The translations under genes were made by a program, and so were the position numbers. Of a stretch of DNA of 64,000 nt, positions 47,049 through 57,589 are shown piece by piece (positions within the stretch are counted from its first letter, which is position 1; every line of letters starts with the position of its first letter). Where the stretch lies: the NCBI GenBank assembly GCA_000507305.1, contig DF240460.1:1-64000 (forward strand), read 5' to 3'. The stretch comes from Breviolum minutum Mf 1.05b.01. Taxonomy: Eukaryota > Sar > Dinophyceae > Suessiales > Symbiodiniaceae. Below the pieces are notes generated by a model. The model saw nothing but the letters and a program-made list of their open reading frames with translations, had not been told where the DNA came from and did no database searches.

Positions 47049-47564
47049 AAATATATAATGGTCGTTTACAAAAGACCATTTATTTAATGGTCTTTGGACC
47101 CCCAGGCATACATGTATCATCATATCATAATGGGTGGTTGCGCCATCCATTTTTATGGCACAGGTGTCTACATTCATAAGATACACAAAATGGCATGCCG
47201 CCTGCATGCCATACATTTCAAGATCAACCTTTACATGGTAGATCGGTAGATACAAGAAATGTGAAATGCCCAAGTCTTTGGTTGAAATTCACTTGGATCT
47301 TTTGGTGGTGGTGGTGGTGAAAAGACTCCAAGTGACCCACCAGACTGGGGCTGTCCCATTGGAGGTAAACCAAGAGGGGGCCTGCCACCATACATCGATT
47401 TTCTTTACACAATATGGCAATAGTATATAGTTTGATGTTTCTATATCTATGGTCATTTCCTTGAGATGGTGTTCAAACATCATCATGAGAAACTTCCTAC
47501 CAAATTCTTTGGAGACAAGACTGCTTTCTTTCTTGGATTTATGGTGACTACCTAACAAGAATAC

Positions 47565-47747
47565 GTGAAGAATTGGGACGGTCCCTCCATGGCCACATGT
47601 GCCCTACAGAAGGCTTCAGCAGATGACCTTCATTTCGCCTGGCATTGCAGGACTTCCTTGAAACGATTCAACGACTTCAGCTTCTCTACGTCACTGGATT
47701 TATATAATGCGTTTCCTGGGAAGATCTTTTTTGCAGGGGGAGTTTGA
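47565..47747 (+). CDS. Coding island, possibly terminal
   Basis: Reads WDGPSMATCALQKASADDLH, FAWHCRTSLKRFNDFSFSTS, LDLYNAFPGKIFFAGGV to TGA. Good codon texture and one sensible frame. No family was recognised. Confidence 0.55.
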   Translation: MKNWDGPSMATCALQKASADDLHFAWHCRTSLKRFNDFSFSTSLDLYNAFPGKIFFAGGV

Positions 47748-48135
47748 GGTGATAGAAGTGTTACTGAAAAAGGGATGGATGGATATATGATATATGGATG
47801 TTGATATAGATGGAGTCTTGAAAACACACCTTTTAGTTTGGAGGGTCAGATTGCTGATGAAACTTCAGGACACTTAGCATCCTGATTCTTTAGTCCAAGT
47901 CCAGGAAGGAGCAAATTCTTGCAAATGGCGTTTGATGTTTCGCAGCTCCTCATATTCTAAATATACTTACATGATTATATGTCTAAGAATTCCAGTATTC
48001 CCTATGCCATGCCGCTGACACCGTATTTGCCTCATTTATCAACACATAAGTCACATGGTCTTCAAAAAATAACTGATGTTGACTTGCTCTCCCTCTCTCT
48101 CTCTCTCTTTTACGGTTGTGGGAGTTTTTCAAGTT

Positions 48136-48285
48136 CAGGATACTTGGAGGATCATCCCAGTTAGTAAGTGGTTTACAACCATGACTAGTAAGTTCCCCAA
48201 CTGCGGTTGTTCCACTTCCAAATGGCCTAAATGGCTTGGATATACATGGTGGTTACTAACTACTTACTATCTGGGATGTGTTGCA
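48136..48285. repeat. Element with GGAGGATCATCCCAG arm
   Basis: TTGGAGGATCATCCCAGTTAGTAAGTGG pairs loosely with GTTACTAACTACTTACTATCTGGGATG. The left arm matches the repeat at 1395-1428 (GGAGGATCATCCCAGGTATT). Confidence 0.5.
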
Positions 48286-48519
48286 AAATTTGGGTTTTCT
48301 TTTGTGCCCTTTTTCCATCTTGGATACCTATTTCATTAGAGGCTCAATAATTGATAATAATTGATTTGGCCCCATATCGTATTCAGCTTGATTCACAAAT
48401 AGTCAAATAGCCAATATTATTCGTCGGAATGACATACATAGATTATGGGCTGTCGGTTTTTTGTTGGTTCAGTATCCAAATTCGAAAGAAGCTTGGACAC
48501 AGGGGTTTTTCCACTGGTT

Positions 48520-48655
48520 TTTGTAAATGATACACCCTGGAAATTTTACGGGCTACCTGAAGCCATCATCCAAAACTTGAAAAGGAAAAAACCATCTGAA
48601 CCATCCAAAGTCATGTTTTCCACAGGTTTCTTGAAGATTTGTAGATCTTAGCCAA
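48520..48655. repeat. ACACCCTGGAAATTTT element
   Basis: Contains GTAAATGATACACCCTGGAAATTTTACGG and CTTGAAAAGGAAAAAACCATC, related to 14530-14680 and 62225-62300. The right arm is not clear. Confidence 0.4.
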
Positions 48656-49146
48656 GCCTCCAGGGCTTTGGGCTTCAAAATTTGTTCATTTTTGTCCAGG
48701 GTTTTCCATCCAAGCAGCCTCGTGAAGGTGGGCGATGAACCCAAATTCGAAGCCTTGGAGCCTTGGGTGCGCTGAAAAATGCTGAAAAATCCATCCGTTG
48801 GAAGATGAAATGTTTCCCTTTTTGGGATTTTTAATTGTTAAGGGGTTATGTTAGTTTTTTAAAGGATTTTAATGGGTGTATATATTTTTCGATTATACTT
48901 TGGATCTAATCCCCCCCACCCAATAATGCAAACGTGATTAAATGAACGTTTAGGTCGGGATCCTCGATCATAAGAATGTAGAAATGTTTCATAATCCTGT
49001 TGTTTTTTTCTGCTACTGGGTGGCGTGTAGATCCAAATTGCAATTATATCTTGTGGAATTTGTTTCAAAAAAAGCAGTCCGTTTACGATTTTGCAAATCA
49101 AAAGGTACCTGCCATCTTCATCCAATTCATGGAAAGGAAGTTTCAG

Positions 49147-49295
49147 CCATGTCGACATGGGTCCCTTCGACTTCGGTTTTTGTCCCAACGTTTGAGCTGG
49201 GAAGACCTCTTCGAGTTGTGGAGGTACAAGAAGCACATCATCAAGTGAAGATGATCAAACAGATTGGCAAAGAGTTTGAGGACGGAAATTTGCTG
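49147..49295 (+). CDS. Internal exon, unknown protein
   Basis: Bounded by GGAAGTTTCAG| and TTGCTG|GTTTTG. Reads MSTWVPSTSVFVPTFELGRP, LRVVEVQEAHHQVKMIKQIG, KEFEDGNLL. The other frame (RFLSQRLSWEDLFELWRYKK) is open but ends at TGA within the exon. The first is preferred. Confidence 0.6.
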
Positions 49296-49388
49296 GTTTT
49301 GTGACGACTTTGGTCATGTTTTTTCTTTAAAATTGATCCTGACTGACTGGGATTCATGAAGAAGCCTTATTTCGGTTGAAAGGATGAA

Positions 49389-49769
49389 ATGGAATACATC
49401 CGCGATTCCAACATGGAGATGTACACAGTGGGATTTGCTGATGGCATTGAGTGGAGCGAAGATGTTGGGAGTCTCAGCAAGTGTCGTCAAACTTGTCAAA
49501 CTTGCAACTTGATCATGACAGGCAAAGTGACGAAAAGGTGGCAGTTAACTTGTCACCATTCCCTACATGTTGGTCCTTGGATGGTTCGACAATATGTTCC
49601 CTCATCCCTCGAGGATTTGGTTCCTCCAGGTTTCTTCACCTTTAAATTTGAACCTCATCCTGAGGATATGGGAGACCGGAAGACAGTGGAACAACAGGTC
49701 CAAGATCCCCGCACCATTGAATATACCGACAAGAACCAGGTCTGGAAGCATCTTTGGAACACTTCATAG
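49389..49769 (+). CDS. Long coding island, unknown protein
   Basis: Open for 127 codons. Reads MEYIRDSNMEMYTVGFADGI, EWSEDVGSLSKCRQTCQTCN, LIMTGKVTKRWQLTCHHSLH, VGPWMVRQYVPSSLEDLVPP, GFFTFKFEPHPEDMGDRKTV, EQQVQDPRTIEYTDKNQVWK to TAG. A CxxxCxxC cluster in the middle could bind metal. It is the longest non-repeat frame in this part and may be a single exon. No family was recognised. Confidence 0.6.
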   Translation: MEYIRDSNMEMYTVGFADGIEWSEDVGSLSKCRQTCQTCNLIMTGKVTKRWQLTCHHSLHVGPWMVRQYVPSSLEDLVPPGFFTFKFEPHPEDMGDRKTVEQQVQDPRTIEYTDKNQVWKHLWNTS

Positions 49770-49917
49770 TGGTCAGAGTTGAGAGTTGGTCAGTTGGTAA
49801 GTAAATATACAGACCCCTGGAACAGACCCCAGGTACCCCAAAATACAAATATGGAGAGACTTCCTTCAGCAGCAGGTAGTTGAGGGTCTTGGGTATGTTT
49901 CAAAGGTCTGTTGGAGT

Positions 49918-50130
49918 TTTTCTTAGAGGTAGGGGTTGTTGGGCCATTGGTTTTAGGATACCAATCAAAGAGGATCAGGAATCCTTTTTTCAGATCGAAG
50001 CAAGATATCAACTGGCTATGGCTCAAAGGAATGATCTCCACAAAGAGGGATCCAAGTGAAGGAATTTTGACTTTCAAACTGTTCGTCACCTCCGTTGACC
50101 TAGTCTTGGTAAAACGGTGCTCCAAGTGAG
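49918..50130 (+). CDS. Coding island, unknown protein
   Basis: Reads GVVGPLVLGYQSKRIRNPFF, RSKQDINWLWLKGMISTKRD, PSEGILTFKLFVTSVDLVLV KRCSK to TGA; GAG|GTAAGA follows at 50130. Basic and well formed. The minus-strand frame is a shadow. Confidence 0.55.
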
Positions 50131-50384
50131 GTAAGACCACCATATACCGTTTTTTAAGCGAGTGATTCGAACGCCTTTCAACTCCTGGGCGTTTCTACAC
50201 TGATTATCATGCATCAGTATGTATCGTATCATGAAATATCGAGACAGATTGAGGTGAAACTTATACATCATTAGAATATCATGAGATATGAGATTCAGAT
50301 TGTAACTTCACTGCCCAGATCTATGGGATACCAACAACAATCCTCACCAATTTATATATGCAGTATATACATAAAAGGACACTT

Positions 50385-50570
50385 TTTCGTAGCTCTCCAA
50401 AAGGCGTGTTTTCGGTGAAGTCTTTGTCTAACCCAACTCGCAAGGCCACCGGGGTGGTGCTTCGATTGTCGCAGTCCAGTATGGGACTCATTGATGGCAA
50501 GGCTGGGGTTCGCTGGTGGTCCAACAAAAAATCTTCCGGAAAGATTTCCCAAACAAAAAACGCGACATAA
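50385..50570 (+). CDS. Coding island, basic protein
   Basis: Reads FRSSPKGVFSVKSLSNPTRK, ATGVVLRLSQSSMGLIDGKA, GVRWWSNKKSSGKISQTKNA T to TAA. Another frame reads PTKNLPERFPKQKTRHKFGR EPGPILKVLNKS to 50673. Both are plausible in succession if an intron separates them. Confidence 0.5.
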   Translation, partial: FRSSPKGVFSVKSLSNPTRKATGVVLRLSQSSMGLIDGKAGVRWWSNKKSSGKISQTKNAT

Positions 50571-51154
50571 ATTTGGAAGGGAACCCGGACCCATACTCAA
50601 AGTGTTAAACAAATCATACTGTAAAAACCATCTGGCCCAAAATATGATCAATAGTTCGTGGTTCCAAGCATGACTCGCGCTTCAACCCATGAAACATGTG
50701 AATTACTCAAGCCTTGCGCTGGCTGCCCCTCCAGTGTTTTTTGCCCAGCAGAGCAAACATATAAAGACAACTTATACATACAATATATACAATATAATCT
50801 GTATAGTCAATAGTTGTACTGGCAGTTGCGCTGATTTCAGGGGGTTCCAAGTTCCAGCTAGGTGAAGTATCATAACTCTGGTTCAATTATCGCTACACTT
50901 CTACTCCATCCAATACTGGCACGTACTGCCCAAGAGAGGTACATGCAATCTTATACAATCATGTGTAGAATTAGCACTCGAACCTGGCTATTCTGTTACA
51001 TTCTCTTACATTTTTGTTGCTTCAGATAGCATTTGGTACCAGTTTCAATCCACCGTTTTCCCTCAACAAAGTCCGGTGAAGATGCAGCAACTGGAGTCAG
51101 TTAAACACCTCACAAACTTTGAAGATGTTCGATATGTTGGATTTTACCTTCCAG

Positions 51155-51328
51155 GTGGTCAATGTGGATTTCTACATCAAGTCGGTTTGCAAGACAGGGG
51201 AGGACGATGACAATGAGGCTCTTACACTGTGTTTCGGATTGGTGGGGAGAAGTCAGGGTTGCGCTCCACAACATTGTTTCGTAGCCACCCGTGAGCGCAG
51301 TTCATGGATGTTGACTACGAAAAAATGA
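51155..51328 (+). CDS. Exon, acidic
   Basis: After TACCTTCCAG the frame reads VVNVDFYIKSVCKTGEDDDN, EALTLCFGLVGRSQGCAPQH, CFVATRERSSWMLTTKK to TGA. The GEDDDNE acidic run is notable. One sensible frame for the first 45 codons. Confidence 0.6.
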   Translation: MVNVDFYIKSVCKTGEDDDNEALTLCFGLVGRSQGCAPQHCFVATRERSSWMLTTKK

Positions 51329-51389
51329 ATCTCTCAAACTGTTTCGGATTCCCTGCAGGTCAAGTGGAAGTCAAGTATTGTCATTTGAT

Positions 51390-51635
51390 TTAAAAGGTGT
51401 CCATGTTGTTTGCGTCCCAGGCCCCATTCCTACCATGCCTTCCACCCAAGATACAACGGTGGGCCAGGATGATGACGCCTTGTTGGTGCCTATTTATGTG
51501 GGTGCCATTTCTTCGAAATATGTGGGTGAGGACCGTGTTTCGGCAGTTGGATGTTTGATTCAAAAGATTCTGTCAATCAAAGTCATCCGCAAGCTTGGGA
51601 CATGGACTTTCACTGAACCTTTCATCAATGTATAA
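51390..51635 (+). CDS. Coding island, unknown protein
   Basis: Reads VHVVCVPGPIPTMPSTQDTT, VGQDDDALLVPIYVGAISSK, YVGEDRVSAVGCLIQKILSI, KVIRKLGTWTFTEPFINV to TAA, or to a donor at ATCAAT|GTATAA. An acidic loop (GQDDDA) and beta-like hydrophobic segments. No family was recognised. Confidence 0.6.
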   Translation, partial: LKGVHVVCVPGPIPTMPSTQDTTVGQDDDALLVPIYVGAISSKYVGEDRVSAVGCLIQKILSIKVIRKLGTWTFTEPFINV

Positions 51636-51828
51636 TATAATCTATATATACATAAATATTGTCAGTAAATACATATAATTACTGCACATATATATGTATA
51701 TGTATTACAAATGTACGTAGATATATTGACTTCTTCAAAAAAAAAACGTACCCAAATCTATTGGGGGGACTACACATCCCTTACAACATGGTTTAATGAA
51801 AGCATGCTAACCTTGGCTCGATCCTCAG

Positions 51829-51929
51829 GACAATCGCCTGACAGGTGAGCGTCGTGCCCATGCGGCAGAGGGATTCTTCGGTTGCGACGAGTTTGGACAT
51901 CTTTACATCAGTGCCTTGGGCATAAATGG
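51829..51929 (+). CDS. Exon ending at an element with a GA donor
   Basis: After CGATCCTCAG the frame reads DNRLTGERRAHAAEGFFGCD, EFGHLYISALGIN plus one base at AATG|GATGTTTCC. One clear frame on +; the large minus-strand frame here is repeat translation. The element that follows normally starts GT, but this copy has GA. Confidence 0.6.
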
Positions 51930-52046
51930 ATGTTTCCGAAAATAATGGTACCCGCAAATCATCCATTTTAATATATTTTAATAGGGTTTTCCATGATAAA
52001 CCATCCATTTTGGGGGAAACACCCCTATTTTTGTAAAGACCTAAAT
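51928..52046 (+). mobile_element. GGGTGTTTCC family element, copy 3, degenerate
   Basis: Starts GGATGTTTCCGAAAATAATGGTACC and ends GGGGGAAACACCCCTATTTTTGTAAAG, with an internal duplication ATTTTAATATATTTTAATAGGG. TAAATGGA precedes and TAAATGAAG follows, a likely target duplication. Confidence 0.7.
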
Positions 52047-52099
52047 GAAGGGTTATTTGTTTTAAGTAAAATCTGATTATCATCCTTATGAACAGCATT

Positions 52100-52123
52100 G
52101 ACGAAGACGACGACGACGACGTC

Positions 52124-52158
<35 letters not shown>

Positions 52159-52438
52159 GAAGAAGAAGAAGAAGAAGAAGAAGAAGAAGAAGAACGACAA
52201 CAACAGCAACAACAACAACAACAACAAGAAGAATAACAACAACAACAACAACAAGAAGAACAAGAAGAAGAACAACAACAACAACAAGAACAACAACGAC
52301 AACAACAACAACAACAACAAGAACAACAACAACAACGACAACAACAACAACGACAACAACAACAAGAAGAACAACAACAAAAACAAGAACAAGAACAATA
52401 ACAAGAACAAGAACAACAACAACAACAACAACAAGAAG

Positions 52439-52476
<38 letters not shown>

Positions 52477-52500
52477 CGACAACGACAAGAGCAGAAGCAA
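52100..52500 (+). repeat. (AAC/AAG)n trinucleotide array
   Basis: About 400 bp of AAC and AAG triplets with rare GAC, preceded by GACGAAGACGACGACGACGAC. Open in all + frames as poly-Asn/Lys, poly-Thr/Arg and, on -, poly-Leu/Val. Most likely intronic, like the array at 7776, but a homopolymer-rich protein segment cannot be excluded. Confidence 0.85.
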
Positions 52501-52504
52501 GAAG

Positions 52505-52690
52505 AACATCAAGATACAGCCGCGTCCTCCCCCACCAACCCCCCGTCCTCTTGTTGAGCCAGTCCAAAATGCGCTCAAAGCAACTACAAGTTACAAGGTT
52601 GAAACAAGCAGGAAAAGTGAGGAAATGAAATCTACAAAAGCATTTTGTTTATTCTTCAGAAACTTAATATTGCAAGAACTTCACACAATT
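52505..52690 (+). CDS. Possible exon after the array
   Basis: The frame through the array continues QPRPPPPTPRPLVEPVQNAL KATTSYKVETSRKSEEMKS to TGA at 52691. Proline-rich, then charged. It may be an exon whose acceptor is CATCAAG or AAGCAAG near the array edge. Confidence 0.35.
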
Positions 52691-53118
52691 TGAAGGAAAT
52701 TGGCTCCTGAGGTTTTTTTCGTGCAAGCGGTCGGACTGATGTGATTCGATCTTTTGGGATAATGCCTTGAAGCTACAAAGAGCAGCGGGTGATAGGATGG
52801 TGATAGGCGGCTGCTAGTTATTCTCCTTGTCGGGAACCTCGACATGAATCAGCATACCCAAGGATTCACTATATGAAAGCTTTTTTGTTTTTCCTTTTTT
52901 TGAAGAAGCCAAAGTAAAGAAACATATGACATATTGGGAATTATCAAAACTGGAAATGTCAATGTTTCCCACACTGCTGGCATATTATATATATATATTT
53001 ATAACTATAACTGATATTGAATATATAATGATGCTTTTAGCCCTCATTTCAGATACATATCTATACAAAATATGACTGAACCTGATCTAGAGATGATACA
53101 GCACAGATTTGTTATCAC

Positions 53119-53346
53119 GTGTGGTCACCCCACCCGTTTTCTTTCTGTGTTTTAGCCATGATGATGATTGTCGGTGTGAGCTGCTTGAGTGTTTCTGCCA
53201 GCCACCATCCACAAAGTCTTTTGGAGGGAGTTCAAAGTCCATATCTAAACCGCTACCTCAACAGAATCTTTGCACATTTTCATGACCATTCGTTTTGTGT
53301 TTCACTACCTTCAGGCAGGAAACTGACAAGTTTCGGATTTATGTGC
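53119..53346 (+). CDS. Coding island with a signal-like hydrophobic start
   Basis: Reads CVLAMMMIVGVSCLSVSASH, HPQSLLEGVQSPYLNRYLNR, IFAHFHDHSFCVSLPSGRKL to TAG. MMMIVGVSCLSVSASH looks like a signal peptide with an A-x-A-like end, so the ATG at 53158 could be a true start; equally it may be an internal exon after TGTTTTAG. No family was recognised. Confidence 0.5.
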
Positions 53347-53405
53347 TAGCTATACCTCATGGTGCATCCTTAGTTTCATCCTTTTCAATGAAGCTTCACA
53401 AACAG

Positions 53406-53740
53406 GTGGTCATCGCATCGAAGAGAAGTTTGGTGGCTTCAAGTCAGAGTCTCAAGGCGATGCCACTTTGATCTTTGGGAACCCAGTCAGATAACTAGCA
53501 CAAAATCTTCCAACAAATGGATCCCATATGAAACCATGAATGTATACTGAGTTACTGTTGATGGAAGAAATCCTGCACCAGTTGACGGGTAGTTTATCCC
53601 ATTAATTTAAAGGGTTTTTTACACACCAGGTGGTTGTTTGGGATTTCTTCCATCAGCAGTACCTGCGGTGTGTCAGTGCTTTGCATCACTGGAAACCGCG
53701 ACTTACGAGGTTCCGAGTTTTGAAATTTGAAATTCCGCGA
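53406..53740 (+). CDS. Two exons around a GTTGATGG element
   Basis: Exon 53406-53484 (after ACAAACAG|) reads GHRIEEKFGGFKSESQGDAT LIFGNP and ends CCCA|GTCAGA. Exon 53660-53740 starts after CATCAGCAG| and reads YLRCVSALHHWKPRLTRFRV LKFEIPRPKERKYS. Phase is 0 at the join. The intron ends with a GTTGATGGAAGAAATCC element (53557-53659) whose tip provides the AG. Confidence 0.6.
53557..53659 (+). mobile_element. GTTGATGGAAGAAATCC family element, copy 4
   Basis: ACTGTTGATGGAAGAAATCCTGCACC on the left and GGATTTCTTCCATCAGCAG on the right; GGGTAGTTTATCCC in the middle. It lies at the 3' end of an intron and not across all of it. Confidence 0.75.
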
Positions 53741-53963
53741 CCTAAGGAAAGGAAGTACAGTTGGAGTGGAGATCGACTACACTGATGAGGATGGATGCAG
53801 GGAAAGGTTGAACGTTTGTAAATGAGTGAAGCGGTGGACAAAATTTAATCAATTCATACGCAGTAAATCAATTCTTTTGTCAATTTATCCCATGACTTTC
53901 TGAGGAATTCACGAAAGCTAATGCTAGGTAAGTTTCCTTTTCTTACGAGGTTGAGGAGCTATC

Positions 53964-54191
53964 ATGATTTATCAGGGACTTTGCGGGGGGCTCCGTCAAC
54001 AGACAGACCACAGTTTTGTGATTGTTCTTTACGGTTTGGGAAAAAAACAAGAAAGGGAAACCGACTATCTAAACTTATTTATATTTAGAGTTTCTCTACG
54101 GATCGTAAGAATTCAAACAGCTCTCAAGCGTATGCAACAACTTTTTTCTGTTTCAAGAGATACAACAACATTGTATCACATTCATCAATGA
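53964..54191 (+). CDS. Coding island, basic protein
   Basis: After GATTTATCAG the frame reads GLCGGLRQQTDHSFVIVLYG, LGKKQERETDYLNLFIFRVS, LRIVRIQTALKRMQQLFSVS, RDTTTLYHIHQ to TGA. Strong codon texture. No family was recognised. Confidence 0.6.
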   Translation: MIYQGLCGGLRQQTDHSFVIVLYGLGKKQERETDYLNLFIFRVSLRIVRIQTALKRMQQLFSVSRDTTTLYHIHQ

Positions 54192-54247
54192 ACTAATATT
54201 TCAATCAGGTATACTCCTTTACTCCATTGTCTTTATGAAAAAAAACA

Positions 54248-54426
54248 GATTAGAAACGATGGACAGATTCCTTACCATTTCAATTGGCAAAGCACCTGTA
54301 CGGACCTACGCTTCACATGCAAGGGCCTCTCATTTAAGCTGTCAAACAAACGTTTTTTTCACCCCTTCCTTTCCTCAAGTGTACTTGCTAAGATTGATCA
54401 GCAGATTTGGAGCAAACCTTTTGTGG
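54248..54426 (+). CDS. Exon with GTGAGC donor
   Basis: After GAAAAAAAACAG the frame reads METM-like start LETMDRFLTISIGKAPVRTY, ASHARASHLSCQTNVFFTPS, FPQVYLLRLISRFGANLL and ends TTGTG|GTGAGC. It follows the island at 53964 on the same strand. Confidence 0.6.
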
Positions 54427-54765
54427 TGAGCTCATCCATCAGATGTATTAGCCAAGAATTGCAATGGAAGGAAAGATAGATTTTTCTCAGTTTTTTCCAT
54501 CACTTTTTGCGAACATCCGACTTTTTAGTGCTACGGGGTGAGCACAAAAAAAAGAGGCCTCTTTTAATGACCAAGGCGGTCGTGAAGCAACATCGTTGAC
54601 CCGTAAACAAACAAGTACGATACGACTGTGTTTGGTTAAAGGTGAGTTTTTACCTTTCTACCATGGGAAATTGCCATGAAACCACCATTTGGGAATTTTT
54701 AATTTTGCCACCTTCAGCAAATCTTAAGGATACTGCTGATTTTCATTGATTTTGTATCATTTGAG

Positions 54766-54920
54766 ATGATTGAACAATTCCAGATGTCTGGAAATTCGCC
54801 AGGCGAAACGTGCCATGTTCATCATCGTGGATGGGTCCATGAGCTTAGAGAGTCAGCAAATATGTCGACAGATGACTTACACAATTTGTCTCATCTTAGC
54901 TTGATGCATGATACGTCTAT
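54766..54920 (+). CDS. Exon, unknown protein
   Basis: Reads IEQFQMSGNSPGETCHVHHR, GWVHELRESANMSTDDLHNL, SHLSLMHDTSIV with a donor-like ATT|GTATAT at 54920. Histidine-rich. The rest of the open frame is AT-rich and looks intronic. Confidence 0.55.
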
Positions 54921-55984
54921 TGTATATGTACTTATATGTTTTATTCATACAGACAATATATGCTTTAATGATGTATATGATATGCATTAAAGGTCTATGC
55001 ATCCTTCTGAAGACCAGATCGAATCTGCTGAACTGGGATAGTTGGGGGCACTTTTACTAATGTGAAGAAATCATGGATGCTTCACGTAGCTTGTATCAAT
55101 CTGGTGTTCCAGAATCAATCACGACCAACCTATATAAAGCCACTCTAGGCCTTAGTTTTTAAAAAAAATCAATCAAGAAGATGTTGAGGAGAGATGTCAA
55201 GTGAATCTGTGGAAAAAGCACGTTTCAAAATCCAAATCCTTGGATGTTTGGCATGACGATGTGTGATTCTGCTTGCTGGTCACCTTGTATATAGATGGTT
55301 GAGGTTCCGAGTGGGTGCCATTCGTCGAGAAGTGGACGTGGGGAGCACAAAATGCCGTTCAGGGTGCCATGACAGTGCGGGAGATTGAGAAGGTAGATCT
55401 TACATGAGGGAGTATGTGAAGTAAATACATGTGGGATCATAAAAAAACTCTTCGTTTTTAGGTGGTCGCGGGACACTACATTTAATATAATAAGTAGTTG
55501 GGTCGAAAATTCATGGGAGATGAATGATGTCATAGTATTTTCTCATCCCTAGTGCGCAAGGTTCAAACAATATGGGTGTTTCTTAAAACTAGAAACTATC
55601 AAAGGTAACGGTTGTTTAAAACAGGGATTCAATCAGAATGGAAACTTGTATTCGACTTTCCTATTCACCATTCAAAATGGATGGGTTTTATGTTAACCAT
55701 GTTTTCTTGCAATTCATGCGAATTTTGATAAAGGGTGTGTCATGAAGGGGACACGGGCCTCTCCTGAATGTTCAAACAACAGAACAAGATTACTGGCAAC
55801 AACACGCATGAAGCACAGCAAGTCAAGAATACGTCTAGTATGATCTAGTAAAGTACAGCTTCAGAAACGGCAATGAACTTCTTTAGATGTATTACTGTAT
55901 GTCCCAATATAGATATGCCTCTAGTTGGATTGGCCATCGCAACTAGGAAAGGAGGTCATGCATGAAAGCCAGAGTCATATCGAA

Positions 55985-56245
55985 TACTGTATACTGAATA
56001 CGGTCTAAAATACGGTGGGTAATGCAGCGTATAATACAGTGTACAATACAGTGTATACAACGTACAACTCAGTTTGTACAGTTTACAGTCCATGGTATCT
56101 AGTGTACCATGTACACTGCATACAGAGTACAATACAGTGTATTCAGCGTATAGTACAGCATATACAGTGCATTCAGTGTCCATCAAAGTGTATACCTTTG
56201 CAATACGGAGTATACAGTGTGAACTACTCAGTAATACAGACTCTA
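55985..56245. repeat. Degenerate TACAGTGTATAC minisatellite
   Basis: Units such as AATACAGTGTAC, TACAGTGTATAC and GTATACAGTG recur over about 250 bp. Open frames rich in Tyr/Val/Cys on both strands are by-products of the repeat. Confidence 0.8.
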
Positions 56246-56639
56246 GACTTGTATAGGTGAGGCCAGCCCTGCTGAACATAACCACCCCAAACGTTTGAAG
56301 CAAACACAGCCTTGCTGAGGAAGGCATGGTGCCTTGCGTGATCCTGAACGGCATGGGTCAGGCCCATGAAAAATCACCTAAATTGCGGTCTTTTGAGGTA
56401 AGATATATGTGTGAAGCATTTTGAAATTGTACTCCAAGCTTCAAAGGATTTTATAAAAACTCGTTGATACCCCCTTTTATGTCGATAAGCTTTGTTTTTC
56501 TTGCCGCAGCTCTTGCATTGGCACCAATACCCCTCACCTTTAATTTGTTTGTATCTTCCTAGGAGGGAGCAACATATGTAAGCAAGGCAGATCATCAAAG
56601 CAGTTCAGGGTCCTTGCCTTGTTGAAGTTGGATGTAATA

Positions 56640-57328
56640 CCTTTTTCAGGCGCTCCATTCAGATGTCAATGCTGTATGTACGAAATAATACGGATCTCAG
56701 GGTTGAATTCCACCTCATTTGCCAGGCATTTGTTGATACCCGATACCTTCCTGGGTGTGTCTGTTATGCCAGGTGGTCAGAGTAAATGTAGGTCGCCCTC
56801 GTCGTGGAAAAGGTTTGTTGGTGAAACGAGAGGACGGCGCGACGGCACAAAACTCAACAGATGGAAACCTTTGAGCTGGAAACGCCGGGTTGTGTTGGAT
56901 GAATTGGTGGCTATTGAGAATCTCCCTACCAAAACTAGGTGGTGGTTTCAAAGATTTTATTTTTTCATCCCTACCTGGCGAAGATTCCCAATTTGACTAT
57001 TGTTTTTCAACTGGGTTGAAACCACCAACTAGAAAACTGTTGATGTGTTTTTTGGAAGAAACTTGGATGACTTTGGAAGATTTTTCCATGTTTTGTAGCC
57101 GCCGCTTCCGTTGAGGACACGCTGCAAGATGAGTGGCAATCCATCTACAGAGACCGTGCAGAGCCGGACCTTGGATTTTTCGGCATTTTGCTTGGAATGC
57201 TGGAGTAGAAAACAAGGATGATAAGGATGTGAGCAAGGGACCAATATATGTAAAGGGGGAAAGTTTTGACCCAAAACCCGGGCCTTGGACTTGTGATTTT
57301 CACGCCCTTGCAAGGACACTACAGTGAT
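56640..57328 (+). CDS. Multi-exon segment around an introner-like element
   Basis: 56650-56800 has one good frame MSMLYVRNNTDLRVEFHLIC QAFVDTRYLPG. The island ending at 56938 reads WKRRVVLDELVAIENLPTKT plus AG. After the element the next exon (57033-57046) completes R and reads KLLM. Exon 57099-57155 (after TTTTGTAG|) reads AASVEDTLQDEWQSIYRD and exon 57209-57327 reads NKDDKDVSKGPIYVKGESFD then PKPGPWTCDFHALARTLQ. Phase is consistent with introns of 94, 52 and 53 nt. The 14-nt exon is the weakest part; the frame through 57033-57114 is also open. No family was recognised. Confidence 0.55.
56939..57032 (+). mobile_element. Introner-like element, GTGGTTTC family, copy 4
   Basis: A 94-nt unit starts GTGGTGGTTTCAAAGATT and ends GGGTTGAAACCACCAACTAG. 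AACTAG before and AACTAG at the end frame it (AAAACTAG|...CAACTAG|AAAACT), a likely target duplication. Confidence 0.75.
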
Positions 57329-57397
57329 CCACTTGAACTATCAAGTTGGCAAGGTAGGAATGGGGTTTGCTGGGAGGTGGTGGTGTCTAAATCTATA

Positions 57398-57495
57398 GGT
57401 GGTTGTTTCACCCCGATTTGTGGAGGGTTTCATGCTCCAATTTGACGAATGCGCATATTTTTTTCAAATGGGTTGGTGAAAAAAAACACCAATCA
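57398..57495 (+). mobile_element. Introner-like element, GTGGTTTC family, copy 5
   Basis: TATAGGTGGTTGTTTCACC at the left, AATTTGACGAATGCGCATATTTTTTTC in the middle, AAAACACCAATCAGAG at the right. Orientation is the same as the other copies. The flanking exons were not joined. Confidence 0.6.
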
Positions 57496-57589
57496 GAGAT
57501 TGTAGGGTTGGTATTTCATTCATGGTCGTGTTTTTTTTGCCAAACACCTTGTGGTTTTTCAGCTTTGAATCCTCAAGTCACCTAACGGG

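Noticed and set aside
51793..52693. 261-, 201-, 180- and 176-codon frames over the AAC/AAG array
   Set aside because: Length comes from the repeat. Only the flanks (51829-51929 and perhaps 52505-52690) have protein-like composition.
56015..56354. Tyr/Val/Cys-rich frames on both strands
   Set aside because: By-products of a TACAGTGTATAC minisatellite.
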